64,000 bases of DNA, taken from Pararhodonellum marinum. GTDB lineage: Bacteria > Bacteroidota > Bacteroidia > Cytophagales > Cyclobacteriaceae. The stretch covers positions 62,001 through 126,000 of the forward strand of contig NZ_JACEFJ010000001.1 in assembly GCF_015354735.1 (NCBI RefSeq), in the 5' to 3' direction. The position numbers and the translations under genes were made by a program. Positions 53,491 to 61,528 of this stretch are shown piece by piece. How positions within the stretch are numbered: the stretch's first letter is position 1; every line of letters begins with the position of its first letter. The notes beneath the pieces were generated by a model that was not told where the DNA came from, searched no databases, and saw only the letters and a program-made list of their open reading frames with translations.

Positions 53491-54339
53491 ATGGAGAAAC
53501 TCACGGAAAAGGAACTCAACGCTTTGGTTGCTCTCTTGGATGATACAGACAGGGAGGTTAAGGACCATGTGAAAAACAAAATCATTTCACTGGGCAATGA
53601 GGTGATTCCTTACCTTGAAAAACAGTGGGAAAACAGCTTCAATCCGGATATTCAAAAAGAAATAGAAGAGTTGGTCCATGAACTTCAATTTTCCTTGCTC
53701 AAGGCGAGGTTGGTGGAATGGAAAAACTCTGAGGACAAGGACCTGCTTTCGGGCTTGTGGCTGATCAATACCTACCAATACCCTGATCTTGAATTTGAAA
53801 AACTCAATGCTGAAATGCATCAGATTTACTTTGAGGTCTGGACCGCTTTCAAGAATGACCTGCAACCCTATGATCAGGTCAGGATCATCAACAATGTGCT
53901 TTTCAGCAAATTGAGGTTTTCTGCCAACACCAAAAACTTCCATTCACCAGCCAATAGCATGATCCACAATGTGATCGAGACCAAAAAGGGCAATCCCACC
54001 AGTTTGTGCTGCGTATACCTTTTGGTGGCCCAAAAACTGGGTTTGCCTATCTATGGAGTCAATCTTCCAAATCTTTTTGTGCTGACCTATGCCACTTCAG
54101 AGCAAACCTTTTATATCAATGGGTTCAACAAAGGCCTGATCTTTTCCAAAAGCGACATCAACAATTACTTGGAACACCTGAAAATCACGCCTGTCAAGGA
54201 ATTTTTTGAACCATGTTCCCACGAGGAAATCATCAAGAGGACCTTAAGAAGCCTGATTGTTTCTTTTGAAAAGCTGGGGGATGTGGAGAAATCCGAGGAG
54301 GTACGGGCCCTGCTGGCGATTTTGGAAGAAGAGGAGTGA
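53491..54339 (+). CDS. Transglutaminase-like (SirB1-type) protein
   Basis: A 282-residue cytoplasmic protein. Residues 1-70 look like a short HEAT-type helical repeat (LNALVALLDDTDREVKDHVKNKI). The central part carries the Transglut_core2 pattern: NSMIHNVIETKKGNPTSLCCVYLLVAQKLGLPIYGVNLP in pieces, with cysteines at LCC, and later FYINGFNKG. The typical SirB1 His/Asp may be replaced, so catalysis is uncertain. Function unknown. Its stop codon directly abuts the stop of the convergent phosphopantetheinyl transferase gene. Confidence 0.8.
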   Translation: MEKLTEKELNALVALLDDTDREVKDHVKNKIISLGNEVIPYLEKQWENSFNPDIQKEIEELVHELQFSLLKARLVEWKNSEDKDLLSGLWLINTYQYPDLEFEKLNAEMHQIYFEVWTAFKNDLQPYDQVRIINNVLFSKLRFSANTKNFHSPANSMIHNVIETKKGNPTSLCCVYLLVAQKLGLPIYGVNLPNLFVLTYATSEQTFYINGFNKGLIFSKSDINNYLEHLKITPVKEFFEPCSHEEIIKRTLRSLIVSFEKLGDVEKSEEVRALLAILEEEE

Positions 54340-54969
54340 TTACCAAATGGTGTAGGTCAGAATGATGTCATTTTCAATTTGTACCTGTACGGTATAATGG
54401 TGATCAGTATCTTCAGAACCCTGAATCCTGCCTTTGATAACAGGGTCGCTTTTAGTAAATGGAGATAAGAATATGTGTTGCCTCAGGCTGATCCCCTTTT
54501 TCCCCTGACACTTATAAATGGATTCTTTGGCGGACCAGGCTATGGTGGTGAGCAATGGGTCATTACCCAAAAAATCAATTTCACCTTGATTCAAAAATTT
54601 CGGACCAAGCCTTACCACTTTACCCCTGATGAGTTCCAAATCTATCCCTACCGGCATCTCCTTGTGAAAAATGGCTGCAGCAATGCCCCGGGTATGGGTA
54701 AGTGAAACATACCCATAATGATCCATGGGATGGGATTTTCCATGTTCATCCTTGAAAAAACCCGGGTAGGGAAGTTGGATGCCGTCCAAAGCCGATTTAA
54801 TTGCAAGTCTGGCGCCTTTCCATTCCTTTTTTTTTTCTGGGTGGCTGATATTAGCGAACGATAATTTTTCCCTAAAACTCAAAAAATCAAGATTCTCCTG
54901 TCCACATTCTTGAATATTCTTTATGGCTAAAGCTGAATAAGGACTAATTTTTTCTATTTTTGTCTGCAT
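54340..54969 (-). CDS. 4'-phosphopantetheinyl transferase (Sfp type)
   Basis: A 209-residue enzyme that attaches phosphopantetheine from CoA to carrier proteins. The magnesium and CoA-binding motifs are PVGIDLELIRGKV (about 109-121) and WSAKESIYKCQGKKG (about 146-160), spaced as in the Sfp/HetI group. YVSLTHTRGIAAA supplies the conserved histidine. No polyketide or peptide synthetase is nearby, so the target may be a fatty-acid or other carrier protein. Confidence 0.88.
   Translation of the reverse strand: MQTKIEKISPYSALAIKNIQECGQENLDFLSFREKLSFANISHPEKKKEWKGARLAIKSALDGIQLPYPGFFKDEHGKSHPMDHYGYVSLTHTRGIAAAIFHKEMPVGIDLELIRGKVVRLGPKFLNQGEIDFLGNDPLLTTIAWSAKESIYKCQGKKGISLRQHIFLSPFTKSDPVIKGRIQGSEDTDHHYTVQVQIENDIILTYTIW
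54955..54962 (+). promoter_or_regulatory. -7 promoter element of the WD40-DivIVA operon
   Basis: TATTTTTG matches TAnnTTTG, 45 nt before the WD40 gene ATG and overlapping the start of the divergent transferase gene. No clear -33 is seen. Confidence 0.4.
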
Positions 54970-55006
54970 GGAGCAAAGGAGGCTGTGCTGAATCCATCCG
55001 CAATAT

Positions 55007-55915
55007 ATGTCAAATATTCAAGTTAATAAACTACATACCCTCACCGGACACAATGACTCCATCTATGCCTTGGTCGAAGGCTCGGATCCCCGTTTTTTTT
55101 ATACAGGGGCTGGTGATGGAATGGTGGTTTCATGGGATTTGGAAGCACCCAAAGACGGCAAATTAGTGGCTAAACTCCCGCATTCAGTTTATGCTTTAGC
55201 AGTGGACAAGGCCAATAATGTCTTGTATATCGGACACAACTACGAAGGAATTCATGCCATAGATCTTGAAAATTTTCAGGAATTGTGGTCGCTTAAAATC
55301 ACAAACCAATCGATTTTTGATATCAAGGTATTTGGCAATTTGCTGTTAGTTGGCACTGCAGATGGCGTCATCTCTATCTTGGATATCAAGCAACGTTCGC
55401 CGCTCAAACACCTGAAGATAGCTGAAAAAAGCGTCCGTGTCATGTCCATTCATCCTACCAAAAAACAACTGGCTGTGGGCTTGAGTGACCATAGTGTCAA
55501 AATCATTGACCTTGATACCTTCAAACCCATGGCCAATTTGAAAGGTCATACAAATTCCGTATTTGCTTTGGGTTTCTCGCCAGATGGCAATACTTTGGTC
55601 AGTGGAGGCAGGGATGCAAAGTTGCTGTTCTGGGATGGCATGGATTATCAGGAAAAGAACCAAATAGTGGCCCATATGTATGCAATCAACTACCTGGATT
55701 ACCGGGAAGATGGTAAGTGTTTTGTAACTTGCAGTATGGACAAATCCATTAAAATTTGGGATGCCCAAACCTTCAAATTGTTGAAGGTCATCGACAAATC
55801 CCGCCATGCCGGGCACGGGACCTCCATCAATAAAGTTTTGTGGAGTTCATTTAATCAAAAAATTGTTGCCATTAGTGATGATAGAACCATCTCTATCTGG
55901 GACATTGTCTTATAA
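55007..55915 (+). CDS. WD40-repeat protein
   Basis: A 302-residue cytoplasmic beta-propeller protein with about seven WD40 blades. Well-formed repeats are LTGHNDSIYALVEG, LKGHTNSVFALGFSPDGNTLVSGG in pieces (with LLFWDG), and SMDKSIKIWDAQTFKLLKV; the last is DRTISIWDIV. No enzymatic domain is seen, so a scaffold role is likely. It is the first gene of a tight operon with DivIVA (3 nt gap), folB, ChaN and DUF4268. Confidence 0.92.
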   Translation: MSNIQVNKLHTLTGHNDSIYALVEGSDPRFFYTGAGDGMVVSWDLEAPKDGKLVAKLPHSVYALAVDKANNVLYIGHNYEGIHAIDLENFQELWSLKITNQSIFDIKVFGNLLLVGTADGVISILDIKQRSPLKHLKIAEKSVRVMSIHPTKKQLAVGLSDHSVKIIDLDTFKPMANLKGHTNSVFALGFSPDGNTLVSGGRDAKLLFWDGMDYQEKNQIVAHMYAINYLDYREDGKCFVTCSMDKSIKIWDAQTFKLLKVIDKSRHAGHGTSINKVLWSSFNQKIVAISDDRTISIWDIVL

Positions 55916-55918
55916 ATT

Positions 55919-56833
55919 ATGAAAATTACGCCAATAGAAATCCGTCAGAAAACTTTTGAAAAAAACTTCAGAGGGTATGACAAGGATGAAGTGAGTTCAT
56001 TCCTTAATTCGCTTTCCCAGGAATGGGAGCGGATGATGGATGACAAAAAAGAACTGAAATCGAAACTGGAGCAAACAGAAAAGGAAGTCTACAAGCTCAG
56101 GCAAGTGGAGGAATCCCTTTTCAAAACGCTAAAAACAGCTGAAGATACCGGGGCCAGTATGATCGAACAGGCTACCAAAACCGCAGATCTGATTCTCAAG
56201 GAAGCGCAGATGAATGCTGATGCCATGCAAAATGAGGCTAAAAACAAATCCAGAAACATCATAGATTCCGCCGAGGCCAAGGCCAAAGGTGTGATGGAGG
56301 ATCTGAGAGAGGATGTGGCATCTCTGATCGAAAATTATGAAATGCTGATGGCACAACGTGAAATTGTAGTCAAGAACCTCAAAAATCTTTCAGCAGACAT
56401 ACAGGATAACATCGAACATTCGCACCTGGAACTGAAAAAACTTGATATGAAGGCCCATGCGAAATTGGTTAAGGAATTAAGTCGGCAGTCGTCTTTTTCG
56501 GTTGCCGTGGAAAGGGCTTATGTGGAACCTGAATCTTCAGAAAGTCCAGCGGTTGAAAAACCTCAAATCCCAACTGAAACGGAAAATCCATCGCTGGAAA
56601 ATCAGGAAATTTCCCCGGAAGCTTCCGTTGCAGAAAGTGAAAGTCCTCAGGAAAAAGTGAAACCGGGATACGAATGGCAAGCTCCGAAAAAAACGGAGGA
56701 AAAGCCCAAAGATCAACTTGGCGAATCCAATGATACCAAAGCTGAGGAAAAAATAAGCACCACACCGGATACCAAGCCCGAGGAGAGTCCAAAGAAAAAC
56801 CAATCCGGTTCATTTTTTGACCAATTGGACTGA
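55919..56833 (+). CDS. DivIVA-domain coiled-coil protein
   Basis: A 304-residue protein. The N-terminal MKITPIEIRQKTFEKNFRGYDKDEVSSFLNSL in pieces is a textbook DivIVA membrane-curvature domain with the FRGYD motif. A long coiled coil follows (about 30-190). The C-terminal third is a low-complexity P/E/S/K-rich tail ending QSGSFFDQLD. In Gram-positives DivIVA marks poles and septa; its role in Bacteroidota is not settled. The stop and the folB start overlap in TGATG. Confidence 0.9.
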   Translation: MKITPIEIRQKTFEKNFRGYDKDEVSSFLNSLSQEWERMMDDKKELKSKLEQTEKEVYKLRQVEESLFKTLKTAEDTGASMIEQATKTADLILKEAQMNADAMQNEAKNKSRNIIDSAEAKAKGVMEDLREDVASLIENYEMLMAQREIVVKNLKNLSADIQDNIEHSHLELKKLDMKAHAKLVKELSRQSSFSVAVERAYVEPESSESPAVEKPQIPTETENPSLENQEISPEASVAESESPQEKVKPGYEWQAPKKTEEKPKDQLGESNDTKAEEKISTTPDTKPEESPKKNQSGSFFDQLD

Positions 56834-57204
56834 TGGGAAAAGTATCACTGGAAGGGATAGAATTTCATGCTTACCATGGCTATTTTTCCGAAGAGAAAAA
56901 GCTGGGAAACCGGTTTACTGTGGACATTACTGTGGAAACTGATTTCAGGAAAGCCATGTTGGAGGATGATTTAAAGGCAACGGTGGATTATTCAAAAATC
57001 TATCAGATCGCCAAGTCCCACATGCAGGAACCGGTCAAGTTGCTGGAGCACCTAGCCCATTTGATGGTCAAAGACATTTTAGTAGCTTATCCCCATGCAG
57101 AAGAGATCAGCATACGGATCAAAAAACACAATCCGGCCTTAGGAGGAGTTGTAAACTATTCGGTCATCGAAGTCAATTATCCATTGGATTATGAAGAGAA
57201 TTAG
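56833..57204 (+). CDS. folB: Dihydroneopterin aldolase
   Basis: A 123-residue folate-pathway enzyme that splits dihydroneopterin to 6-hydroxymethyl-dihydropterin and glycolaldehyde. It starts MGKVSLEGIEFHAYHGYFSEEK (in pieces), with the family's FHAYHG motif. LLEHLAHLMV contains the substrate-binding Glu, and the C-terminal IRIKKHNPALGG the catalytic lysine region. It overlaps divIVA by 1 nt and the ChaN gene by 14 nt, so all are translationally linked. Confidence 0.93.
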   Translation: MGKVSLEGIEFHAYHGYFSEEKKLGNRFTVDITVETDFRKAMLEDDLKATVDYSKIYQIAKSHMQEPVKLLEHLAHLMVKDILVAYPHAEEISIRIKKHNPALGGVVNYSVIEVNYPLDYEEN

Positions 57205-58054
57205 CCTATTGATAGTGACATGGCTTGCCTGTAATTTTTCTGTCCAAGCCCAATTGCTTCCTTACCAAATTTTCAATAAGACTGGCCAAGAGCAAAATTT
57301 TGAAGACCTATTGAATTCATCGGGTAAAGTTGATTTAATTCTTTTTGGAGAACTGCATGACAACAGCCTGGGGCATTGGATGCAACTTCAACTCCTCAAA
57401 TCACTGCATGAGTCCGGAGTGGATGTAGTATTGGCTGGGGAGTTTTTTGAGCGGGATGATCAGTTGAATGTGGATGAATGGTTTGATGGTAAGTTGACCG
57501 ACAAGAACTTTGAATCAGAGGCTAAATTGTGGAATAACTATGCCACGGATTATAAGCCTCTGATGCTGTTTGCCAAAAATGCCCCCATTCCCTTTGTAGC
57601 CAGCAATGTACCCAGAAAATATGCCTCTTTGGTCAGTCGAGAAGGGCTTGTTAGTTTGGAAGGACTTTCTTTGGAGGCCAAAAACGCTTTGCCTCCCTTG
57701 CCTATTCAAGTCGATAAAGAACTCCCCACCTATGTTGCCATGAAGGACATGATGCATGGAGGGCCTATGAATGTGGATTTTATGGTAGAGGCGCAGGCAT
57801 TGAAAGATGCCACCATGGCCTACAGTCTTTTGCCCTTTCTACATCAGGAAAAAGTGATTCTGCACATCAACGGCGCCTATCACAATAAAAATTTTGAAGG
57901 TATCAACTGGTACATCAATAAGTTTTCCCCAGAAACTTCGGTCCTGAACCTAACTACTGTATTACAGGAAGATATCCATCATCTGGAAGACCAATACTTA
58001 GACATGGCTGATTTTATCCTCGTGCTTCCGGCTGATAGCCACAAAAGCTATTGA
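57191..58054 (+). CDS. ChaN-family haem-binding-type lipoprotein/secreted protein
   Basis: A 287-residue protein with an N-terminal signal sequence (MKRISLLIVTWLACNFSVQAQ). The ChaN (DUF399) domain is clear: LILFGELHDNSLGHWMQLQLL, VVLAGEFFERDDQ, KFAKNAPIPFVASNVPRKY-like residues, and a VILHINGAYHNKNFEGINWY end. In Campylobacter ChaN binds haem. The GELHDN motif carries the metal or haem ligand candidates. It lacks a strong lipobox (LACNF is a weak one). It is part of the WD40-DUF4268 operon. Confidence 0.85.
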   Translation: MKRISLLIVTWLACNFSVQAQLLPYQIFNKTGQEQNFEDLLNSSGKVDLILFGELHDNSLGHWMQLQLLKSLHESGVDVVLAGEFFERDDQLNVDEWFDGKLTDKNFESEAKLWNNYATDYKPLMLFAKNAPIPFVASNVPRKYASLVSREGLVSLEGLSLEAKNALPPLPIQVDKELPTYVAMKDMMHGGPMNVDFMVEAQALKDATMAYSLLPFLHQEKVILHINGAYHNKNFEGINWYINKFSPETSVLNLTTVLQEDIHHLEDQYLDMADFILVLPADSHKSY

Positions 58055-58057
58055 ACC

Positions 58058-58516
58058 ATGTACTCGCGTGCAGAACTCAGCAAAATCAAACAGGAGTTTT
58101 GGACTGCTTTTGGACTGTACATGAAACCTGTCCCTTCGGCAGATGGAGGAAGGGTCAATTGGCAAAATTACAAAACAGGCGTCAAACAGGTTTTTTTCCG
58201 CATGAGAGCTGAAACGGATTTTGTGTCCATCGGTATTGAAATCAACCATGCTGATATTGAATTACAGGAATTGTTTTTCGGGCAATTTGAGGCATTCAAG
58301 AAAATGTTGCACGAAGACCTTGGGGAAAGCTGGGACTGGAAGCTCCATGATGTGGATGAATGGGGAAAAACCATCTCAAAAATTGAAAAAATCCTACCTG
58401 GCCCAAGTGTAATGAAAAAAGAAGATTGGTCTGAAATCATCTCGTTTTTAAAACCCCGGATCATCGCATTGGATCATTTTTGGTCTAAGGTGAAGCCGGG
58501 TTTTGAAGAGGGCTGA
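58058..58516 (+). CDS. DUF4268 protein
   Basis: A 152-residue cytoplasmic protein with the DUF4268 pattern: SRAELSKIKQEFWTAFGLYM at the start, NYKTGVKQVFFRMRAETDF, IGIEINHADIELQELFF and the C-terminal WSEIISFLKPRIIALDHFW. Function unknown; DUF4268 also occurs as the tail of some restriction-type and nuclease-like proteins. It starts 3 nt after the ChaN gene and closes the operon. Confidence 0.85.
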   Translation: MYSRAELSKIKQEFWTAFGLYMKPVPSADGGRVNWQNYKTGVKQVFFRMRAETDFVSIGIEINHADIELQELFFGQFEAFKKMLHEDLGESWDWKLHDVDEWGKTISKIEKILPGPSVMKKEDWSEIISFLKPRIIALDHFWSKVKPGFEEG

Positions 58517-58532
58517 TCAAATGCCCATTTGC

Positions 58533-58856
58533 TCAACCCTCTTCCACATCATGCCTTTTGGGGAGCTCGGGATTGACAAATGTAAATCCCCTGGCTTCAT
58601 TGCTTTCAAAAAAATCGATCTGCATACCCATCAAAAACATGAAATGTCTTTTCTCAATCAAAACTGGAATGCCTTGTATTTCAAAATGCTGATCTTCTTC
58701 TTTTGGCTTATCAAAACCCAAGGCATAGGCCATTCCACCACAGCCTCCGCCCTTTACACCCACGCGAAGGTGATAATCGGCAGGGATATTTTTGTGGGCC
58801 ATGATGTTTTTGATTTCTATTTCGGCCTTTTCGGTGATGCTGATAGGGATAATCAT
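58533..58856 (-). CDS. HesB/IscA-like iron-sulfur protein lacking C-terminal cysteines
   Basis: A 107-residue A-type carrier homolog. The core shows ITEKAEIEIKNIM, LRVGVKGGGCGGMAYALGFD (first cysteine at about residue 39) and IDFFESNEARGFTFVNPELP. In IscA/ErpA/SufA the protein ends in a CGCG motif that binds the cluster with the first cysteine; here the tail is PKRHDVEEG and has no cysteine. It may therefore bind iron differently or act in another way. It is convergent with the DUF4268 gene, 16 nt apart. Confidence 0.88.
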   Translation of the reverse strand: MIIPISITEKAEIEIKNIMAHKNIPADYHLRVGVKGGGCGGMAYALGFDKPKEEDQHFEIQGIPVLIEKRHFMFLMGMQIDFFESNEARGFTFVNPELPKRHDVEEG

Positions 58857-58970
58857 CTGTACCTAAGGTAAATTAGGGATTCTTGGTTCAAAATTACGCC
58901 TACTTTATTACATTTTTGTTTCAAACCCAACCAATATTTAAGATATTCGGGATTAAATTTTGTAAACAGC

Positions 58971-59492
58971 ATGGAATATTTGTACGATCTTTTGAAAATT
59001 GTCCTGCCAGCGGGACTGGTTATTTATGGTATGTACCTGGTGGTCATCTCTTTTCTGCAAAAAGAAAGGGAAAAAATACTGATCCAAATGAAAACCAAGA
59101 ACACGGACACCATTTTGCCGATTCGACTACAAGCAGGCGAAAGGCTGTGCCTGTTGCTGGAAAGGGTGAGGCCAAACAATCTGGTCCGTAGAGTAAATAA
59201 TGCGGACTATACGGCCAAAGAGCTTCATCAGCTGTTGCTCCATGATGTGCGGGATGAATACAACCACAACCTTTCTCAGCAGGTGTATTTCAGCAGCGAA
59301 ACTTGGGAAGCAGTCAAAAGCGCCATTGAGGAAGTGGTAACTTTGGTCAACCGCTCCCTTCAGGACCTCAATGATGAGGCCAGAGGAATCGAGTTGGCCA
59401 AGCGGATTTTTCAACTTTCCTTGGAACAAAAAAATGATAGCATCAATTTTGCTTTGCAAAAAGTGAAATCAGAAATTCAAATTTTCTTTTAG
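58971..59492 (+). CDS. Conserved membrane-anchored protein (Bacteroidota-specific)
   Basis: A 173-residue protein with one N-terminal membrane helix (about 8-28) and a long helical cytoplasmic part with the conserved-looking IRLQAGERLCLLLERVRPNNLVRR in pieces, and HDVRDEYNHNLSQQVYFS. Similar proteins (DUF7935-like) occur widely in Cytophagales and Flavobacteriia, always uncharacterised. It is followed after 9 nt by the YkvA-like gene. Confidence 0.75.
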   Translation: MEYLYDLLKIVLPAGLVIYGMYLVVISFLQKEREKILIQMKTKNTDTILPIRLQAGERLCLLLERVRPNNLVRRVNNADYTAKELHQLLLHDVRDEYNHNLSQQVYFSSETWEAVKSAIEEVVTLVNRSLQDLNDEARGIELAKRIFQLSLEQKNDSINFALQKVKSEIQIFF

Positions 59493-59501
59493 CCATCATT
59501 T

Positions 59502-59921
59502 ATGGGAAAATTTACCGAAAACCCACAAGAGTATATCAATAAAGCCAAGGCCATGTTTCAAGAAAAAGTGGAAGCCATCCGTTCCAGTGAGAGTAAGCTG
59601 AAAAATCTTCTGGAAAGGGTCAAAGTCAAATTAATTGCATTGGGTCAAAATCCGACTATTCAACAGGTCAGAGGACAACTAGACATCTGTATCAGGATGG
59701 TGAAAGCCCATTCCAAAGGGGAATACAAGGGGATTTCAAACCGCTCCCTTGGACTGTTGGTATTGGCTTTGGTCTATTTTATTTCTCCGGTTGACCTGAT
59801 TCCTGATTTTATCCCTGTCATTGGCTATGTGGATGATTTGTCTGTCATTTTGGCTGTATTTAAAAGTGTTCAAACTGATATAGAAAAATTTTTGGAGTGG
59901 GAGAGAACCAGGATCATTTGA
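59502..59921 (+). CDS. YkvA-family (DUF1232) protein
   Basis: A 139-residue protein. The DUF1232 signature lies at about 82-125: LGLLVLALVYFISPVDLIPDFIPVIGYVDDLSVI in pieces, a hydrophobic segment with the PVDLIPD motif. The N-terminal half is charged and helical. Function unknown; members are usually membrane-associated. It follows the DUF7935-like gene after 9 nt and precedes the thioredoxin-like gene by 33 nt. Confidence 0.88.
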   Translation: MGKFTENPQEYINKAKAMFQEKVEAIRSSESKLKNLLERVKVKLIALGQNPTIQQVRGQLDICIRMVKAHSKGEYKGISNRSLGLLVLALVYFISPVDLIPDFIPVIGYVDDLSVILAVFKSVQTDIEKFLEWERTRII

Positions 59922-59954
59922 TTGCTGTTATGCTTTTTCAATTCCAGAAATCTT

Positions 59955-60578
59955 ATGCATATTATTTCTAAAGAAAGTCTAATCACCCACGATAGACTGG
60001 AAAAAGCCCTAGATTACACCCAATACAAAACGCTGATTTATAATTTGCTTGCTGAAGGAAGAACCACCGGCTCCAATCATTCTGAGGCCATGTTGGGGTA
60101 TACTTTCATCAACCTGCAGCGGATGTCCAGATGGGATAAAACGGCAAAGGTATCGATTGAAGCCCAAGCTCAGGTTCAGCAAATTCGTGAAAAGCAAACT
60201 TGGCTTATCCTCACGGAAGCCTGGTGCGGGGATGCTGCACAGAATATCCCTTACCTGGTTAAATTGGCTGGTTCCAATCCTCTCATTAAAGTCAAGTTCA
60301 TATTGAGGGATGAAAATCCCGATTTGATGGAAGCCTTCTTGACCAATGGAACTCGCTCCATTCCCAAATTGGTTGCCATTCGGGAAAAGGACCTTTCAGT
60401 GGCTTTCACTTGGGGGCCCAGACCTCAGCTCCTTCAAGAAAAATATCAGGTCTACAAGGCCAATCCAGAGTTGATGGAGAAAAAGGCTTTTGCTGAATCC
60501 GTTCACCTTTGGTACGCCAAAAATAAAAACCAAGCCCTGGAGGCGGAGTTTTTAAATTTGTTGCGGCACAGTTCCTAA
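59955..60578 (+). CDS. Thioredoxin-fold protein with CGDA instead of CxxC
   Basis: About 207 residues from ATG 59955; the longer frame adds a poor N-terminus. The thioredoxin-like core is WLILTEAWCGDAAQNIPYLVKLA, followed by IPKLVAIREKDLSV with the cis-proline. Only one of the two active-site cysteines is present (C-G-D-A), so it cannot form the usual disulfide. This CGD-type group is common in Bacteroidota and Firmicutes and is uncharacterised. It is probably in one transcript with the two preceding genes. Confidence 0.8.
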   Translation: MHIISKESLITHDRLEKALDYTQYKTLIYNLLAEGRTTGSNHSEAMLGYTFINLQRMSRWDKTAKVSIEAQAQVQQIREKQTWLILTEAWCGDAAQNIPYLVKLAGSNPLIKVKFILRDENPDLMEAFLTNGTRSIPKLVAIREKDLSVAFTWGPRPQLLQEKYQVYKANPELMEKKAFAESVHLWYAKNKNQALEAEFLNLLRHSS

Positions 60579-60808
60579 GGCTGATTTTGAGGTAAGCTTC
60601 GCTTGAGAAGTACCATTGGGTCTGTTTTGTCCGGTAACGCTGCCCTCTTGCAAGGGATGGCTGGAAAAATACTGCCCAAATCATACCAAATGGTCCATAT
60701 AGGGTTTTATTTGACATTGCTGTTTTGCTTAGCCAAAAGGGTTAAATTTGTTTGGGCAAAACTCAGTTGAGATAAGTTGTCCCAATCATCAAAAATTAGT
60801 TTAGCAAA
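60579..60808. other. Gap before the NAD(P)-binding protein gene
   Basis: About 230 bp with no recognisable gene, hairpin or promoter. Confidence 0.5.
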
Positions 60809-61528
60809 ATGATCAACATTGCAATAGTTTCAGGAGGGTCCGGTTTGATCGGTACCCAATTGCTCCATCAGCTGTTTTTGGAAAGTAAGTACGATTATGT
60901 GATTTCGGTGGCGAGAAGAGAACTCTCCATCAAAAACCATAAATTAATTCAGGTCAAGGTAGATTTCGAAAATTTTGGGGGAGCCCATCTGGAAGAATCG
61001 CTTCGGTCGGGTGATTTGGGGGGCGACAACCACGGGCTGATCAAGCACCTGAAAGACAAAACATATGTTATGCATTCCTTTTGTGCCCTAGGGACGACCA
61101 TCAAGAAGGCGGGTTCCAAGGAGGCTTTTTTCAAAATTGACCATGATTATGTGATCAATTTTGCCAAATGGGCCAAAGAACTGGGAGCAAAGAAATTTTT
61201 GTATGTCAGTTCGCTGGGGGCTGATGCTGGTTCAAGTATTTTTTACAATCAGGTCAAAGGCCAGGTGGAAGAAGATCTAAAAAAAATCGGGTTTGATTAT
61301 TTGGGCATTTTTCAGCCCTCCATATTGCTCGGTGATCGGAAAGAAAGCAGATTGGGTGAGGACATTGGAAAGGTAGTCATGCGTTTGGTCACCGCACCCG
61401 GTTTATTCAAAAAATACAAACCCATTTACGATCACAAGGTAGCCAAAGCAATGCTGTACCAAGCGCTTGAGAAGTCATCCCAAGGGGTAGAGATCATTTC
61501 TTCAGTGGAGATGCAGGCTTTTGGTTAA
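60809..61528 (+). CDS. NAD(P)-binding Rossmann-fold protein (atypical SDR)
   Basis: A 239-residue protein with an N-terminal dinucleotide motif GGSGLIGTQLL. Next are CALGTTIKKAGSKEAFFKIDHDYVINFA in pieces, and FLYVSSLGADAGSSIFYNQVKGQVEEDL in pieces with the S...YxxxK arrangement. It belongs to the HTATIP2/atypical SDR-like group; the substrate is unknown. Its 3' end overlaps the convergent membrane-protein gene by 35 nt. Confidence 0.85.
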   Translation: MINIAIVSGGSGLIGTQLLHQLFLESKYDYVISVARRELSIKNHKLIQVKVDFENFGGAHLEESLRSGDLGGDNHGLIKHLKDKTYVMHSFCALGTTIKKAGSKEAFFKIDHDYVINFAKWAKELGAKKFLYVSSLGADAGSSIFYNQVKGQVEEDLKKIGFDYLGIFQPSILLGDRKESRLGEDIGKVVMRLVTAPGLFKKYKPIYDHKVAKAMLYQALEKSSQGVEIISSVEMQAFG

